From: Arthrobacter gandavensis
GTDB taxonomy: Bacteria > Actinomycetota > Actinomycetes > Actinomycetales > Micrococcaceae
Assembly: GCF_015355785.1 (NCBI RefSeq)
Contig: NZ_JADKYW010000003.1
Location: 594,028-658,027 of the forward strand
Length of the DNA: 64,000 nucleotides
Direction: 5' to 3'
The notes below the pieces were generated by a model. The model made no database searches and was not told where the DNA came from. It was given only the letters and a program-made list of their open reading frames with translations. Both the position numbers and the translations under genes were made by a program. This document shows, piece by piece, positions 42,169-51,577 of this stretch (position 1 is the first letter of the stretch; every line of letters begins with the position of its first letter).

Positions 42169-43377
42169 CTACCGTGCACTCCTTCCCCGCCGGGCGAACC
42201 CGACGGCAACGGCCAGCAGCAGCACCAGGCCCTTGATTACCTGCTGCCACGCGGCGTCCACGGACAGGATGGACAGGCCCTGGTTCAGCACACCCATCAC
42301 CAGGCCGCCAATCACCGCACCCACCACGGTGCCCACACCGCCCTGCACCGACGCACCGCCGATAAACACGGCAGCGATCGCATCCAGCTCAAACCCGCCG
42401 CCGGCCGAGGCCACGGCACCGCCGGCACGCGCCGTGCTCACCACGGCAGCGAGCCCGGCCAGGAACCCCATGTTCACGAACACCAGGAAGTTCACCCGGC
42501 GGGTCTTCACCCCGGACATCATGGCCGCGTGCAGGTTCCCGCCCATGGCGTAGATGTGCCGGCCGAACACGGTCCGGTTCAGCAGGAACGAGTACGCCAG
42601 CACCAGCCCGGCAAGGATGATCAGGATAATCGGCGTTCCGCGGTTGTAGGCCAGCAGATAGCAGAGGTACATGATCGCGGCGACGGCCACGGCGTTCTTG
42701 AACACGAACGACGCCGTCCGCTCCCGCGGCAGGTCAAGCTTCCGCAGGTCATTGCGGGCCTTCAGCTGCTGCACCACCAGGGCCACGGAGGCGAGCGCCC
42801 CGATCCCCAGGGTGAGCAGGTCCGGCGTGCCGGTGGTCGGCAGCGTGCCGGAACCGATCGCGTTGAACGGCCGGGGCAGGCCGCTGATGGTTCCGCCGGT
42901 CAGCAGGATCAGCGCGACGCCGCGGAACACCAGCATCCCTGCCAGCGTCACGATGAACGCAGGTATCCCCACGAACGCCACCCAGAATCCCTGCCACGCG
43001 CCGATCGCGGCCCCCACGAGCAGGGAAATCACGACGGCGGCCCACCAGGGCAGGCCCCAGCTGTTCATCGCCAGCGCGGCGACGGCCCCCACTGTGGCGA
43101 CCACCGATCCCACGGACAGGTCGATGTGCCCGGCGATAATCACCATCACCATGCCGATCGCCAGGATCAGCACGTACGCGTTCTGCTGAATGAGGTTGCT
43201 GACGTTGCCCGGATACAGCAGCCGGCCCCCGGTGAGGACCTGGAACAACAGCACGATCACCACCAGCGCGGCCAGAATGCCGTACTGCTGCAGGTCGATC
43301 CGCATCCGCTTCCGGCCGTTTCCGCCCGCAGGCGGCGGGGCAGGCGTCTTGGCCTGTTCAGGAGTTGTTGTGGTCAC
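42169..43377 (-). CDS. mmsB: Monosaccharide ABC transporter permease (MmsB/XylH-like)
   Basis: 402 aa from GTG 43377. Eight or more TMs; a 30-residue basic N-terminus precedes TM1 ([18 protein letters not shown]). The family motif [12 protein letters not shown] is near residues 84-95, and the ribose/xylose/multiple-sugar permease motif around [22 protein letters not shown] is present. The GTGA overlap with the ATPase gene is 4 bp. With ChvE- and MmsA-like genes upstream it forms a complete sugar importer. Confidence 0.85.
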   Translation of the reverse strand: MTTTTPEQAKTPAPPPAGGNGRKRMRIDLQQYGILAALVVIVLLFQVLTGGRLLYPGNVSNLIQQNAYVLILAIGMVMVIIAGHIDLSVGSVVATVGAVAALAMNSWGLPWWAAVVISLLVGAAIGAWQGFWVAFVGIPAFIVTLAGMLVFRGVALILLTGGTISGLPRPFNAIGSGTLPTTGTPDLLTLGIGALASVALVVQQLKARNDLRKLDLPRERTASFVFKNAVAVAAIMYLCYLLAYNRGTPIILIILAGLVLAYSFLLNRTVFGRHIYAMGGNLHAAMMSGVKTRRVNFLVFVNMGFLAGLAAVVSTARAGGAVASAGGGFELDAIAAVFIGGASVQGGVGTVVGAVIGGLVMGVLNQGLSILSVDAAWQQVIKGLVLLLAVAVGFARRGRSAR

Positions 43378-44990
43378 GTTCCTTGTGTCCCTTCACTTCC
43401 AGCGGATTTCGTTCGGACGGATTCGGCAGCGGCGGATGGTTCAGCCGGCCCGGTTCCGTTCCTGTCGGCGGTCATGTGCCGCATCAGTTCTTCCTGCGTT
43501 GCGTCGGCCCGGGGCACCTCTGCGGTGAGCCGGCCTTCGGCGATGGTGTAGATCCGGTCGCACAGCCCGATCAGCTCCGGCAGCTCACTCGAGATAACGA
43601 CCACGGCCCTCCCCTGCGCGGCCAGCTCGTTGATGATTCCGTAGATCTCGAACTTGGCGCCGACGTCGATGCCCCGGGTGGGTTCGTCCAGGATCAGCAC
43701 ATCAGGTCCCGAGTAGATCCACTTGCTCAGCACCACCTTCTGCTGGTTTCCGCCGGAGAGGTTCGCGACGACGGACGCCACGGTTGGGGTGCGGATGTTC
43801 ATCTTCTGCCGGTAGTCATCGGCCACGGAGTACTCCCGGTGTTTGTCGATCACGCCCAGCCGTGCCAGCTTCCCCAGCGCTGCGGCGGACACGTTCACCA
43901 CCACGGAGCCGATCAGGTTCAGCCCGTACCGTTTGCGGTCCTCGCTGACGTACGCGAGTCCGTGCCGGATGGCCTCGTCCACCGACCGGGTCTGGATTTC
44001 GGCACCGTCCTTGAATACCCGCCCGGACACCCCGGTCCCCCAGGACCGGCCGAAAATACTCATCGCCAGCTCGGTGCGCCCGGCACCCATCAACCCGGCG
44101 AACCCCACGATCTCCCCGGCCCGCACGTGGAAGGACACACTGTCCACCACCACGCGGTCGACGTCGATCGGGTGATGGACCGTCCAGTCCTCCACCCGGA
44201 ATTTTTCCTCGCCGATGTGGGGTTCCCGGTCCGGGAACTGGCTGTCCAGCGGGCGGCCGACCATGTCCCGGATGATCCGGGTTTCGATCTCATCGCTGTC
44301 CTCCACCGGGAAGGACTCGATGGTCTTTCCGTCGCGGATCACCGTGACGGTGTCCGCAATGGCACGGATTTCCTTCAGCTTGTGGGAAATGACAATCGAG
44401 GTGATCCCGCCGTCGCGCAGCTGGTCGATCAGCCCCAGGAGGTGGGCTGAGTCGCCGTCGTTCAGTGCCGCCGTCGGCTCATCCAGGATCAGCAGTTTCA
44501 CTTCCTTTGACAGCGCCTTGGCGATCTCCACGAGCTGCTGCTTCCCGACGCCGAGCTCGAGGATCTTCGTGGCCGGGTTCTCGTCCAGTCCCACGCGTTT
44601 GAGCAGGGCGGCGGCCTGGAGGTTGGTCTGGTTCCAGTCGATCACCCCGCCGCGCTGCACCTCGTTGCCGAGGAAGATGTTTTCCGCGATGGACAGGAAC
44701 GGGCTGAGTGCCAGCTCCTGGTGGATGATCACGATTCCGTCCCGCTCGCTGTCATTGATGGAGTTGTAGCGCACCTCCTTTCCTTCCAGGGAGATGGTGC
44801 CCGTGAAGCTGCCGTGCGGGTAGACGCCGCTGAGCACGTTCATCAGCGTGGATTTTCCGGCGCCGTTTTCGCCGCAGATTCCGTGCACTTCTCCGCGCCG
44901 GACGGCGACGGATACGCCGTCCAGCGCCCGGACGCCGCTGAATTCCTTCACGATGCCGTCCATTGAGAGGATGACGTCCTGATCGATCAT
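43374..44990 (-). CDS. mmsA: Monosaccharide ABC transporter ATPase, dual NBD (MmsA/XylG-like)
   Basis: 538 aa from ATG 44990 (start [10 protein letters not shown]). Two ATPase halves: Walker [10 protein letters not shown] in the first half, with signature [15 protein letters not shown] and DEPTAALND; the second half is degenerate at Walker A but has [14 protein letters not shown] and [10 protein letters not shown]. This is typical of CUT2-family sugar importers. It follows the binding-protein gene after an 84-bp gap containing a strong stem-loop, probably lowering expression relative to the binding protein. Confidence 0.87.
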   Translation of the reverse strand: MIDQDVILSMDGIVKEFSGVRALDGVSVAVRRGEVHGICGENGAGKSTLMNVLSGVYPHGSFTGTISLEGKEVRYNSINDSERDGIVIIHQELALSPFLSIAENIFLGNEVQRGGVIDWNQTNLQAAALLKRVGLDENPATKILELGVGKQQLVEIAKALSKEVKLLILDEPTAALNDGDSAHLLGLIDQLRDGGITSIVISHKLKEIRAIADTVTVIRDGKTIESFPVEDSDEIETRIIRDMVGRPLDSQFPDREPHIGEEKFRVEDWTVHHPIDVDRVVVDSVSFHVRAGEIVGFAGLMGAGRTELAMSIFGRSWGTGVSGRVFKDGAEIQTRSVDEAIRHGLAYVSEDRKRYGLNLIGSVVVNVSAAALGKLARLGVIDKHREYSVADDYRQKMNIRTPTVASVVANLSGGNQQKVVLSKWIYSGPDVLILDEPTRGIDVGAKFEIYGIINELAAQGRAVVVISSELPELIGLCDRIYTIAEGRLTAEVPRADATQEELMRHMTADRNGTGPAEPSAAAESVRTKSAGSEGTQGT

Positions 44991-45014
44991 GTGCTGCCTG
45001 TTCTTTCCGGAGGA

Positions 45015-45062
45015 CGCGGGGCACGACGTCGCTGGCAAGTGCCGTCGCCGTCGTGCCCCGCG
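45015..45062 (-). terminator. Stem-loop between chvE and mmsA
   Basis: A perfect 14-bp stem (45015-45028 with 45049-45062) and a 20-base loop. It lies in the 84-bp gap between the binding-protein stop (45075) and the ATPase start (44990). Such intergenic hairpins usually attenuate or stabilise transcripts, giving more binding protein than transporter. Confidence 0.6.
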
Positions 45063-45074
45063 GGGCGGGCTGCC

Positions 45075-46196
45075 CTAGAGTCCGATGTCGCCTGCCTCCA
45101 CGAAGCCGGAATCCACCAGCGTCGACTGGACCTGGTCCTTGACCACTACCTGCGGCTCGAGGATGTAGGTGGGCACCACCTTCACCCCGTTGTCATAGGT
45201 TTCGGTGTCATTGACGTCCACCTCTTCGCCGTTGACGATCTGCTCGATCATGGTGTCCACCTGCGCACCCAGTTCACGGGTGTCCTTCCAGACGGTCATG
45301 GACTGCTGGTCCGCGAGGATCGCCTTGATGTTTGCGACGTCGCCGTCCTGCCCGGTGATCACCGGCCAGTCGGTACCGGGCGTGTAGCCGGCGCTGGACA
45401 GCGACTGCTCGATGCCCAGGGCCAGGCTGTCGTTGGGCGACAGCACGACGTCGACCTTGTCCCCGCCGGTATAGAAGGACTGCAGGCGGTTGTCCATTTC
45501 CGCCTGCGCATCCGCGGATCCCCAGCCGAGGATGCCGATGGTCGCCCAGTCATCGTTCGAGGCCGGGGACTTGCCGGAGGGAACCACCAGCTGGCCGCTC
45601 TCCACATACGGAAGCAGCACGTCCCAGGCGCCGGAGAAGAAGAACTTGGCGTTGTTGTCATCCGGGCTGCCGGCGAACGGTTCAAGGTTGTATGGGCCCT
45701 CGCCGTCGGCCAGGCCCAGCTGCTCCTCGATGAACTCGCCCTGGAGCTGGCCCACCTTGTAGTTGTCGAACGTGGCGTAGTAGTCCACGGCGTCGGTCCC
45801 GTTGATCAGGCGGTCATAGGCGATCACGGTGACGTCCTGGCTCTTGGCGTCCTCCAGGACCGGACCCAGGGTCTCGCCGTCGATCGCGGCGACCACCAGG
45901 ATCTTGGCGCCGCCGGCCACCTGGTTCTGGATCTGGGAGATCTGCTGGTCTGTCTTGTCATCGGCGTACTGCAGGTCAACGGTGCAGTCCCGGGCCTCGA
46001 GGTTTTCCTTCAGCCCTTCGCCGTCGTTGATCCAGCGTTCCAGGCTGCGGGTGGGCATGGAGATGCCCACATTGCATTCGACGCCGTCGCCGCCTTCACT
46101 GTCGCTGTTTGTGGTCCCGGCCGGGGCGCAGGCCGCCATGCCTGCTGCCAGGCCGAACGCCAGGAAGAGGGCCGAAACATTCTTTCTTTTGCTCAT
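45075..46196 (-). CDS. chvE: Sugar-binding lipoprotein, ChvE-like
   Basis: 373 aa from ATG 46196 (MSKRKNVSALF). Lipoprotein signal with Cys at about residue 23 (MAACAP). The sequence follows ChvE closely: GISMPTRSLERW near 45-56, LQYADDKTDQQISQIQNQV, then IAYDRLINGTDAVDYYATFDN. ChvE binds several monosaccharides including glucose, galactose, xylose and arabinose. It heads the operon with mmsA and mmsB downstream. No dedicated regulator lies in the operon. Confidence 0.86.
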   Translation of the reverse strand: MSKRKNVSALFLAFGLAAGMAACAPAGTTNSDSEGGDGVECNVGISMPTRSLERWINDGEGLKENLEARDCTVDLQYADDKTDQQISQIQNQVAGGAKILVVAAIDGETLGPVLEDAKSQDVTVIAYDRLINGTDAVDYYATFDNYKVGQLQGEFIEEQLGLADGEGPYNLEPFAGSPDDNNAKFFFSGAWDVLLPYVESGQLVVPSGKSPASNDDWATIGILGWGSADAQAEMDNRLQSFYTGGDKVDVVLSPNDSLALGIEQSLSSAGYTPGTDWPVITGQDGDVANIKAILADQQSMTVWKDTRELGAQVDTMIEQIVNGEEVDVNDTETYDNGVKVVPTYILEPQVVVKDQVQSTLVDSGFVEAGDIGL

Positions 46197-46357
46197 GGTC
46201 GAACCTTTGAAAAGGATCCTGCCGCCGGCAAGGCACTGCGCGGCGAGACTGCGGGAAACATCCTTGTGACCCGGACGGCTGGATCGAGCGGATACAACGC
46301 TGTAGCGCCCTGCCGGTACCCCTACCGACAATTTGTAGGCGAGCACAACATATGCCC

Positions 46358-46371
46358 GTGACGTGGATCAC
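46358..46371. promoter_or_regulatory. CRP-like dyad upstream of chvE
   Basis: GTGA-CGTGGA-TCAC, the 4-6-4 core of CRP/GlxR operators, lies about 162 bp upstream of the chvE start. An AACGTT hexamer, like half of the LacI operators in this window, is at 46388-46393. The CRP-like site suggests carbon catabolite control. Confidence 0.45.
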
Positions 46372-46619
46372 TGCAAGGGGTTTCCGTAACGTTATTCAAC
46401 CGCAATGCGGGCATTTGGGGAGGTTTTGCGGGCTGCGGGGTTGCAGTGTTGGGGCGAGAGCGCTCGGTGGGACGGTGGGCGCTGGGGCTGCGGCGGTGAG
46501 CCGGTAGGATCCGGCGGCAAGCGTGGGCGGTAGGGGCGAGCGGCGCGGCCGCGGGCGGGAAGGCGGAGCGATGGCACGCGTGGGCTGCCGGCGACGCTGA
46601 CCCCCTTCGGAGAATCCTT

Positions 46620-46806
46620 TGTCGCAATAACGCTCTTATCAGAGTCAGGGATTGATCCTCTGCTGCAATAACGTCCCCTTCACCGAGCGAGAGCAGCGTT
46701 ATCGCGACACAGGATGTTCCGGGCAGCTCCCAAACAGCGTTATCGCCACACACGATGCCCCGGGAAGCTCCCAAACAGCGTTATCGCCACACAGGATGCA
46801 CCTCCA
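46620..46806. repeat. 41-bp repeat cluster with inverted polarity
   Basis: Two leftward-oriented units begin at 46620 and 46661, sharing GCAATAACG and 41 bp apart. Three rightward-oriented units begin at 46694, 46735 and 46776, each starting CAGCGTTATCGC and also exactly 41 bp apart. The complement of the rightward motif (TGTCGCGATAACGCTG) matches the first leftward unit with two differences. Units 46694 and 46735 differ at about five of 41 positions; the third diverges after 22-24 bases. It could be an intergenic repeat family or regulator-binding array. Confidence 0.7.
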
Positions 46807-47043
46807 CCCGGTGCAGCACTCGCTCAGCACTCGGCTTGGCTCGAGAAGGCCGCTTGGGACGTTCGTCAAGAGCAAAAAAGACACATTTGGCCCCAAGAAC
46901 CAGAGACGCAGGGAATCTCCGCCGCAGCGCGGCAGGCTAGCCCGGCCGGCCCCGGGCCACACGACGTAACATCCCCTGACTTCTCCCAGATTCGGGCTCT
47001 AGGGTTGGTGCTTCGCTCCGGCCACTACAACCGAAGGAACCGC

Positions 47044-47634
47044 ATGTCACCCGCTGCCACCGCAGAGACCGCCAAGACCCTCGACGCCGCAACCCTGAAG
47101 ACCCTGCTCGAGGACAACCCGAACCTCACCGTCATCGACGTCCGCAACCCTGCAGAGTTCGAGTCCGCGCACGTCGCCGGCGCCCACAACATTCCCCTTT
47201 CCCTGCTCTCCGCCCACACTGTTGAGCTGGCCGCCCGGCTGGAGGACGGCGTCGTGCTGATGTGCCAGTCCGGTGTCCGCGCGAAGCAGGCGCAAGAGCG
47301 CCTGGCAGCAGCCGGACTGCAGGGCGGGCAGGTGCTCACCGACAGCGCAGCCGACGTCGAGAAGGCCGGCGGGGCCGTGGTCCGCGGCCGGCAGGTCTGG
47401 GACATGGAGCGCCAGGTGCGCTTCGCTGCCGGAAGCCTCGTTGGGCTCGGCCTGCTAGCCGGACGCATCGCGTCGCCGAAATTCCGGGTCCTGGCCGGCG
47501 GCATCAGCGGCGGGCTGGTTTTCTCCGCTCTCTCCAACACCTGCGCCATGGGCAAGGCGTTGGCCTACCTGCCCTGGAACCAGGGAGCATCCGAGCCGTC
47601 CTGGGAACAGATCCAGGCGGAGCTGGACCGCTAG
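47044..47634 (+). CDS. Rhodanese-domain protein with membrane C-terminus (YgaP-like)
   Basis: 196 aa from ATG 47044, preceded by GAAGGA. The rhodanese domain (about 10-105) has the active-site loop LMCQSGVRA with catalytic Cys near residue 78. A DUF2892-type hydrophobic region follows (about 125-170), with the segment NTCAMGKALAYLPWNQ. This matches YgaP-like membrane sulfurtransferases. The upstream in-frame extension to 46714 runs through the 41-bp repeats and is not coding. A terminator follows at 47667-47700. Confidence 0.85.
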   Translation: MSPAATAETAKTLDAATLKTLLEDNPNLTVIDVRNPAEFESAHVAGAHNIPLSLLSAHTVELAARLEDGVVLMCQSGVRAKQAQERLAAAGLQGGQVLTDSAADVEKAGGAVVRGRQVWDMERQVRFAAGSLVGLGLLAGRIASPKFRVLAGGISGGLVFSALSNTCAMGKALAYLPWNQGASEPSWEQIQAELDR

Positions 47635-47666
47635 GTTCGAGCACAAAAGCACCCCTGACCTCCGGC

Positions 47667-47700
47667 AACGGCCCGCTCCGCCCCAACGGAGCGGGCCGTT
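47667..47700. terminator. Terminator hairpin after the rhodanese gene
   Basis: A perfect 14-bp stem (AACGGCCCGCTCCG at 47667-47680, complement at 47687-47700) with a 6-base loop. It lies 32 bp after the rhodanese stop and before the convergent AraC-type gene end, so it may serve both. Confidence 0.75.
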
Positions 47701-47823
47701 CCCAGATTAATCATCTATTTGCGCCGGAAAAATTATTTGCCCCCAAAACCACTCCAGTATCACCAGCACCGTTGCATTCCGGGCACGCAGGGACTAGCTT
47801 TGGCTCTGCCAGTCCCCGCGCTG

Positions 47824-48642
47824 TCAGTCCCCGCTCCGCCAGTCCCCACCCGCCCCCGCCTCACGCCGGTACCTGCTGGGCGTGAACCCCAGCACGTCGC
47901 GGAAAACGTCCGTCAGGTGCGCGTGGTCGGCATAGCCCAACTCGGCCGCGACGTCGGCAACGGTCAGGTCCGGATCGGTGCGCAGCCGCTCCGCCGCTTC
48001 CTGCAGCCGGTAGCGGCGGATCATCGCCAGCGGCGGCAGCCCCACATGCTTTCGGGCAATCCGCTGCAGGGTGCGCACGGAGACCCCCAGCAGGTCAGCG
48101 GCCTGGTCAACGCGCGTCAGGGACGGATTCGCCTCGATCAGTTCCTCGAACCGGTTGGCCAGCTGGCCCTCCGGTGACGGTTGGGGCAGCGTGGCTGCCG
48201 CCCAGCCCGACGCCGCCGCAACGGCCGCCGCGCGGCGGGCACCGCCGTCGTCGTCAGCAGGTGCATCCATCGCGGCGGTGACGGCGGTTCGCAGGCCGGG
48301 CGCGTCCAGCACCTCATCGGCATCCCGCAGCACACCCGGATCCGCGCAGAGGAACGGAACCGCCGCCGGCCGCAGGAGAATGCCAAACGCCCACCCGGTA
48401 CCGGCCAGGTCCCGGTAGGACCGCCGCGTTGCGGGTCCGTACAGCCGCACACGGCCCTGTTCCACCACCAGGTTCAGCGCCGGGAAGGGGAGAACTTCCT
48501 GCCGGGAGGTCCTGCCCGGCTCAAGGTTCCATTCGGGGATCCAGAACCAGCGGATGCGGTCCGCCAGCGGCGCGGGCGCCGGAACCCGATGAAAAGAAGG
48601 CAGCCGGGATGGATACAGCGGGCCGCGCCAGGACTGCGTCAT
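47824..48642 (-). CDS. AraC-family transcriptional regulator
   Basis: 272 aa from ATG 48642, with AGGAGGAGAT directly upstream, a very strong ribosome site. N-terminal approximately 130 residues match the DUF6597-type sensor domain (FWIPEWN region). The C-terminal AraC DNA-binding domain has two helix-turn-helix units: VDQAADLLGVSVRTLQRIARKHVGLPP and LTVADVAAELGYADHAHLTDVFRDVLG, ending in TPSRYRR. It diverges from a VOC-family gene 98 bp away, which is the obvious candidate target. Confidence 0.86.
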   Translation of the reverse strand: MTQSWRGPLYPSRLPSFHRVPAPAPLADRIRWFWIPEWNLEPGRTSRQEVLPFPALNLVVEQGRVRLYGPATRRSYRDLAGTGWAFGILLRPAAVPFLCADPGVLRDADEVLDAPGLRTAVTAAMDAPADDDGGARRAAAVAAASGWAAATLPQPSPEGQLANRFEELIEANPSLTRVDQAADLLGVSVRTLQRIARKHVGLPPLAMIRRYRLQEAAERLRTDPDLTVADVAAELGYADHAHLTDVFRDVLGFTPSRYRREAGAGGDWRSGD

Positions 48643-48740
48643 TCATCTCCTCCTGCACATCCCACCCGGGATCGAGAGATGATGCCCGGATGTCGCGAAT
48701 CGCCAAGACGCCGCGCGGCCCGCGTTCCTAGCCTGATTCA

Positions 48741-49253
48741 ATGACTACAACCCAGAACCGTAACCCGAACCCCGGAGTCACCGGCCGGCACACCACCGAT
48801 GGTATTCCCCGCGGCCTGACCAGTCTCACACCGTTCATCGCCGTCCCGCGAGCGGCGGAGGCAATCCGTTTCTACCGGGACGTTTTCGGCGCACGGGTGG
48901 TGGACGTGACGGAAATGAACGGCGTGACCGTCCACGCTGACCTTGACCTCGGCAGCGGCCATCTCCAGCTCGGCGAACCCAACCCCAACTACGGCTTGGT
49001 GAACCCGCCGGAGCCGGACGCGGCCTGCTATTCGCTGGGCTTCTACTGTTCGGACGCGGATACAGTGGTGGCCCGCGCGGAAGCGTCCGGCGCCGTCGTG
49101 CGGGAACCGCTGGCCACCTTTGTGTCCGGGGACAGATTCGCCAGCATCCGTGATCCCTTCGGCATCCGCTGGACCATCATGACCCGGGTGGAGGACCTGT
49201 CAGAGGAGGAAAGCACAGCACGCGTGGCAGAGTGGGCGGCGCAGCAGGGCTGA
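48741..49253 (+). CDS. VOC-family protein, PhnB/glyoxalase-like
   Basis: 170 aa. A single VOC repeat pair: LTPFIAVPRAAEAIRFYRDV near 30-50 and SLGFYCSDADTVVARAEASG near 97-116, ending RDPFGIRWTIM. It resembles the PhnB-like bleomycin-resistance/dioxygenase group. The metal-ligand set is not complete enough to name an activity. It lies divergent from the AraC regulator, so it is probably controlled by it. Convergent with the ROK gene. Confidence 0.8.
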   Translation: MTTTQNRNPNPGVTGRHTTDGIPRGLTSLTPFIAVPRAAEAIRFYRDVFGARVVDVTEMNGVTVHADLDLGSGHLQLGEPNPNYGLVNPPEPDAACYSLGFYCSDADTVVARAEASGAVVREPLATFVSGDRFASIRDPFGIRWTIMTRVEDLSEEESTARVAEWAAQQG

Positions 49254-49260
49254 GCAGTTC

Positions 49261-50430
49261 TCAGGCACCGGCGTGGTCCCGCAGCATCCGTTCGATGCTC
49301 TCCGCGGACAACGCGTACTGGATGGCCAGCACCCCGGCTCCGCGCATCCCGGCGTCCAGCCCGGACACCGACTGCACAATCCGCAGGTGCTGCGTGGCCA
49401 GGGGCATAGTCCGGGAGTAGACGACTTCCCGCACCCCGGCGATGAAGTGCTCACCGGTCAAAGCCATCGACCCGCCGATGACGATGACCGCCGGGTTGAT
49501 CATGGACAGACAGGCGGAGAGCACTTCCCCCACATCCCGCCCGGACTGGCGGACGGCGTGGGCGGCCTCGTGGTTGCCCTGGTTCACCAGCCGCACCACG
49601 TCACGGCCGTCCCGGGCGTCCAGCCCGGCGGCCTGCAGCTTTTCCGCGACGGCGTTGCCGGAGGCCAGCGCCTCGAGGCAGCCGTAGTTCCCGCACCGGC
49701 AGAGCTTGTCCCCGCCGCCGCTGACCCGGATGTGGCCGATGTCCCCGGCCACGCCGTCGGCGCCGCGGAGCAGCTCGCCGTTGCAGATGATGCCCGCGCC
49801 GATGCCGGTGGCGACCTTCAGGAACACCAGGTCCGCGACGTCGGGCCACGCCGCTTCGCGCTCACCGACTGACATCACGTTCACGTCGTTGTCCACCAGC
49901 ACGGGGACGCCGAAGTGAGATCCCAGATACCCGGGCACGTCGAAACCGTTCCATCCGGGCATGATCGGCGGGTTGATGGGCCGGCCGGTCCGGTGCTCCA
50001 CGGGGCCGGGAACCCCGATGCCGACGGCGAGCAGGTCCCGGGAGGTGCGGCCTGCTTCGCCGAGGAGCCGGTCCCCCAGCTTTGCGACGGTATCCAGTAC
50101 GGCTTCCGGCCCGGCGCTGACCTGCAGTTCCTCGGTGGCGGCAGCGAGCGTGTTTCCGGCGAGGTCGCAGACTCCCAGCCGCAGGTGGGACGCCCCGATG
50201 TCCACGCCGAGGACCACCTGGTTGCCGGTGTTCAGGGCGAACCGCGACGACGGACGCCCGCCGGTGGACACCGCATCCTCCACGGGAGCAACCAGGCCAA
50301 TCTCCATGAGCGCCTCGAGCCGGAGCACGATGGTCGAGCGGGCCACTCCCACAATATCCGCCAGCTCCGACCGGGTGCGCGGCTGCCCGTTCCGGAGCAG
50401 CTGGAAGAGTTCACTCGCTCCGGAGACCAC
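49261..50430 (-). CDS. ROK-family transcriptional regulator
   Basis: 389 aa from GTG 50430, which has AAGGA eight bases upstream; TTG 50466 would add 12 residues without a ribosome site. The N-terminal winged HTH (RTRSELADIVGVARSTIVLRLEAL) is followed by the ROK domain: LGVDIGASHLRLGVCD, the PVLVDNDVNVM sugar pocket, and the zinc motif CRCGNYGCLEAL. ROK regulators of this build repress sugar uptake genes. It lies 91 bp downstream of the permease in the leftward half of a divergent sugar locus, so that locus is the likely target. Confidence 0.85.
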   Translation of the reverse strand: MVSGASELFQLLRNGQPRTRSELADIVGVARSTIVLRLEALMEIGLVAPVEDAVSTGGRPSSRFALNTGNQVVLGVDIGASHLRLGVCDLAGNTLAAATEELQVSAGPEAVLDTVAKLGDRLLGEAGRTSRDLLAVGIGVPGPVEHRTGRPINPPIMPGWNGFDVPGYLGSHFGVPVLVDNDVNVMSVGEREAAWPDVADLVFLKVATGIGAGIICNGELLRGADGVAGDIGHIRVSGGGDKLCRCGNYGCLEALASGNAVAEKLQAAGLDARDGRDVVRLVNQGNHEAAHAVRQSGRDVGEVLSACLSMINPAVIVIGGSMALTGEHFIAGVREVVYSRTMPLATQHLRIVQSVSGLDAGMRGAGVLAIQYALSAESIERMLRDHAGA

Positions 50431-50521
50431 GGAGGCATTCCTTATATCGACCACCGGGCAATTCAAGCACAGGAATCGGCGTTACTCTGCAGGGCAAGGT
50501 TGCGGCCGGGGCCGGGGAATC

Positions 50522-51577
50522 TCATATCGCTCCCTTGCGCCGGGTCCCCCGGACCGCGAACCGCTGCTGGAGCAGCACCGCCACCACGATGATGACGCCC
50601 TTGGTGACGTTCTGCACCGAGGTGTCCAGGTTGTTCTGGACGAAGACGTTGGTGAGGGTGCTGAAGAGCAGGACGCCCAGGACGGTGCCCACGATCGTTC
50701 CCCGGCCGCCCACCAGCAGCGTCCCGCCCACCACGACCGCGGCGATCGCGTCCAGTTCATACAGCGTCCCGTGCGTGGAGGTTCCGGCCGTGGTGCGGCC
50801 CATCATCATGATCGCGGCGATGCCTACCGTGATGCCGGAGAGCACGTATAGCCAGACGATGTGCCGCTTGACCTTGATCCCGGCCAGCCGGGTGGCTTCA
50901 AGGTTGCCGCCGATCGCCACCGTGCGCCGGCCGAACGTGGTGCGGTTGAGCAGGAACCATCCGGCCGCCGCCACGATCACGAAGATCCAGACCAGCAGCG
51001 GAACGCCCAGGAAGTTGGAGCGCAGCACGGAGGTGAAGTCCCGGTTGGTGACAATCTGCGTGCTCCGGCCGGAGATCAGCTCCGCCAGTCCGCGCGCGGC
51101 GACCAGCATGGCCAGGGTGGCAATGAACGCCACCACGTTTCCGTAGGCAATGATCACGCCGTTAATCAGCCCGGCGAGGGCACCCACGGCCAGGGCCACC
51201 GCCACCATGAGCAGCCAGCTGCTGTTGGTTGCGGCGGCCTGCACCGCGGCGAGGCTGGCCACCACGCTGGCTAGGCCCATCACCGACCCAACGGAGAGGT
51301 CGATACCGCCCGCGGTGATGACGAAGGTGACCCCAATGCAGATCACCCCGATGATCGAGGCCAGCCGCAGGATGGTAAGCATGTTGTCCACGCTGAGGAA
51401 CTGTGAGCCGCCGGTTGCCGCGCCGACGGCGATCAGCAGGCCCAGGGCGATGATCAGGCCGAGGTTGCGGACACCGGATCCTCCCATGAGCTGCCGGACG
51501 CCGCGCTGATGGGCGGCAGCGGTAGCTCCCCCGCCTTCGGAGGACGGCTGGAGCGTCGTTGTGTTTTGGTCGCTCAC
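50522..51577 (-). CDS. Sugar ABC transporter permease (RbsC-like)
   Basis: 351 aa. CUT2-type permease with the motif [21 protein letters not shown] near residues 88-108 and the region TTFGRRTVAIGGNLEATRLAGI. An approximately 30-residue Gln/Ala-rich N-terminus precedes the first TM. It overlaps the ATPase gene by 4 bp and pairs with it. Substrate may be inositol, ribose or another monosaccharide. Confidence 0.85.
   Translation of the reverse strand: MSDQNTTTLQPSSEGGGATAAAHQRGVRQLMGGSGVRNLGLIIALGLLIAVGAATGGSQFLSVDNMLTILRLASIIGVICIGVTFVITAGGIDLSVGSVMGLASVVASLAAVQAAATNSSWLLMVAVALAVGALAGLINGVIIAYGNVVAFIATLAMLVAARGLAELISGRSTQIVTNRDFTSVLRSNFLGVPLLVWIFVIVAAAGWFLLNRTTFGRRTVAIGGNLEATRLAGIKVKRHIVWLYVLSGITVGIAAIMMMGRTTAGTSTHGTLYELDAIAAVVVGGTLLVGGRGTIVGTVLGVLLFSTLTNVFVQNNLDTSVQNVTKGVIIVVAVLLQQRFAVRGTRRKGAI

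Larger units (their letters stand above)
46197..47043. other. 847-bp intergenic region with promoters and repeats
   Basis: Contains the chvE leader and CRP-like site (46197-46400), a GC-rich stretch with no recognisable content (46440-46600), the 41-bp repeat cluster (46620-46800), and the rhodanese leader to 47043. ORFs on both strands here have biased, repeat-driven composition and no family resemblance, so I call no gene. Confidence 0.45.

Noticed and set aside
41962-43551. 529-aa plus-strand frame opposite mmsB
   Set aside because: His/Gln/Arg-rich shadow of a typical sugar permease gene; no start signal or motif.
46620-46806. CRISPR-like array
   Set aside because: The conserved part drifts across the whole 41-bp unit, there are no unique spacers of constant size between identical repeats, polarity flips, and no cas genes are nearby.
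46714-47043. N-terminal extension of the rhodanese protein
   Set aside because: It runs through the 41-bp repeats; ATG 47044 has GAAGGA and begins a normal rhodanese domain.
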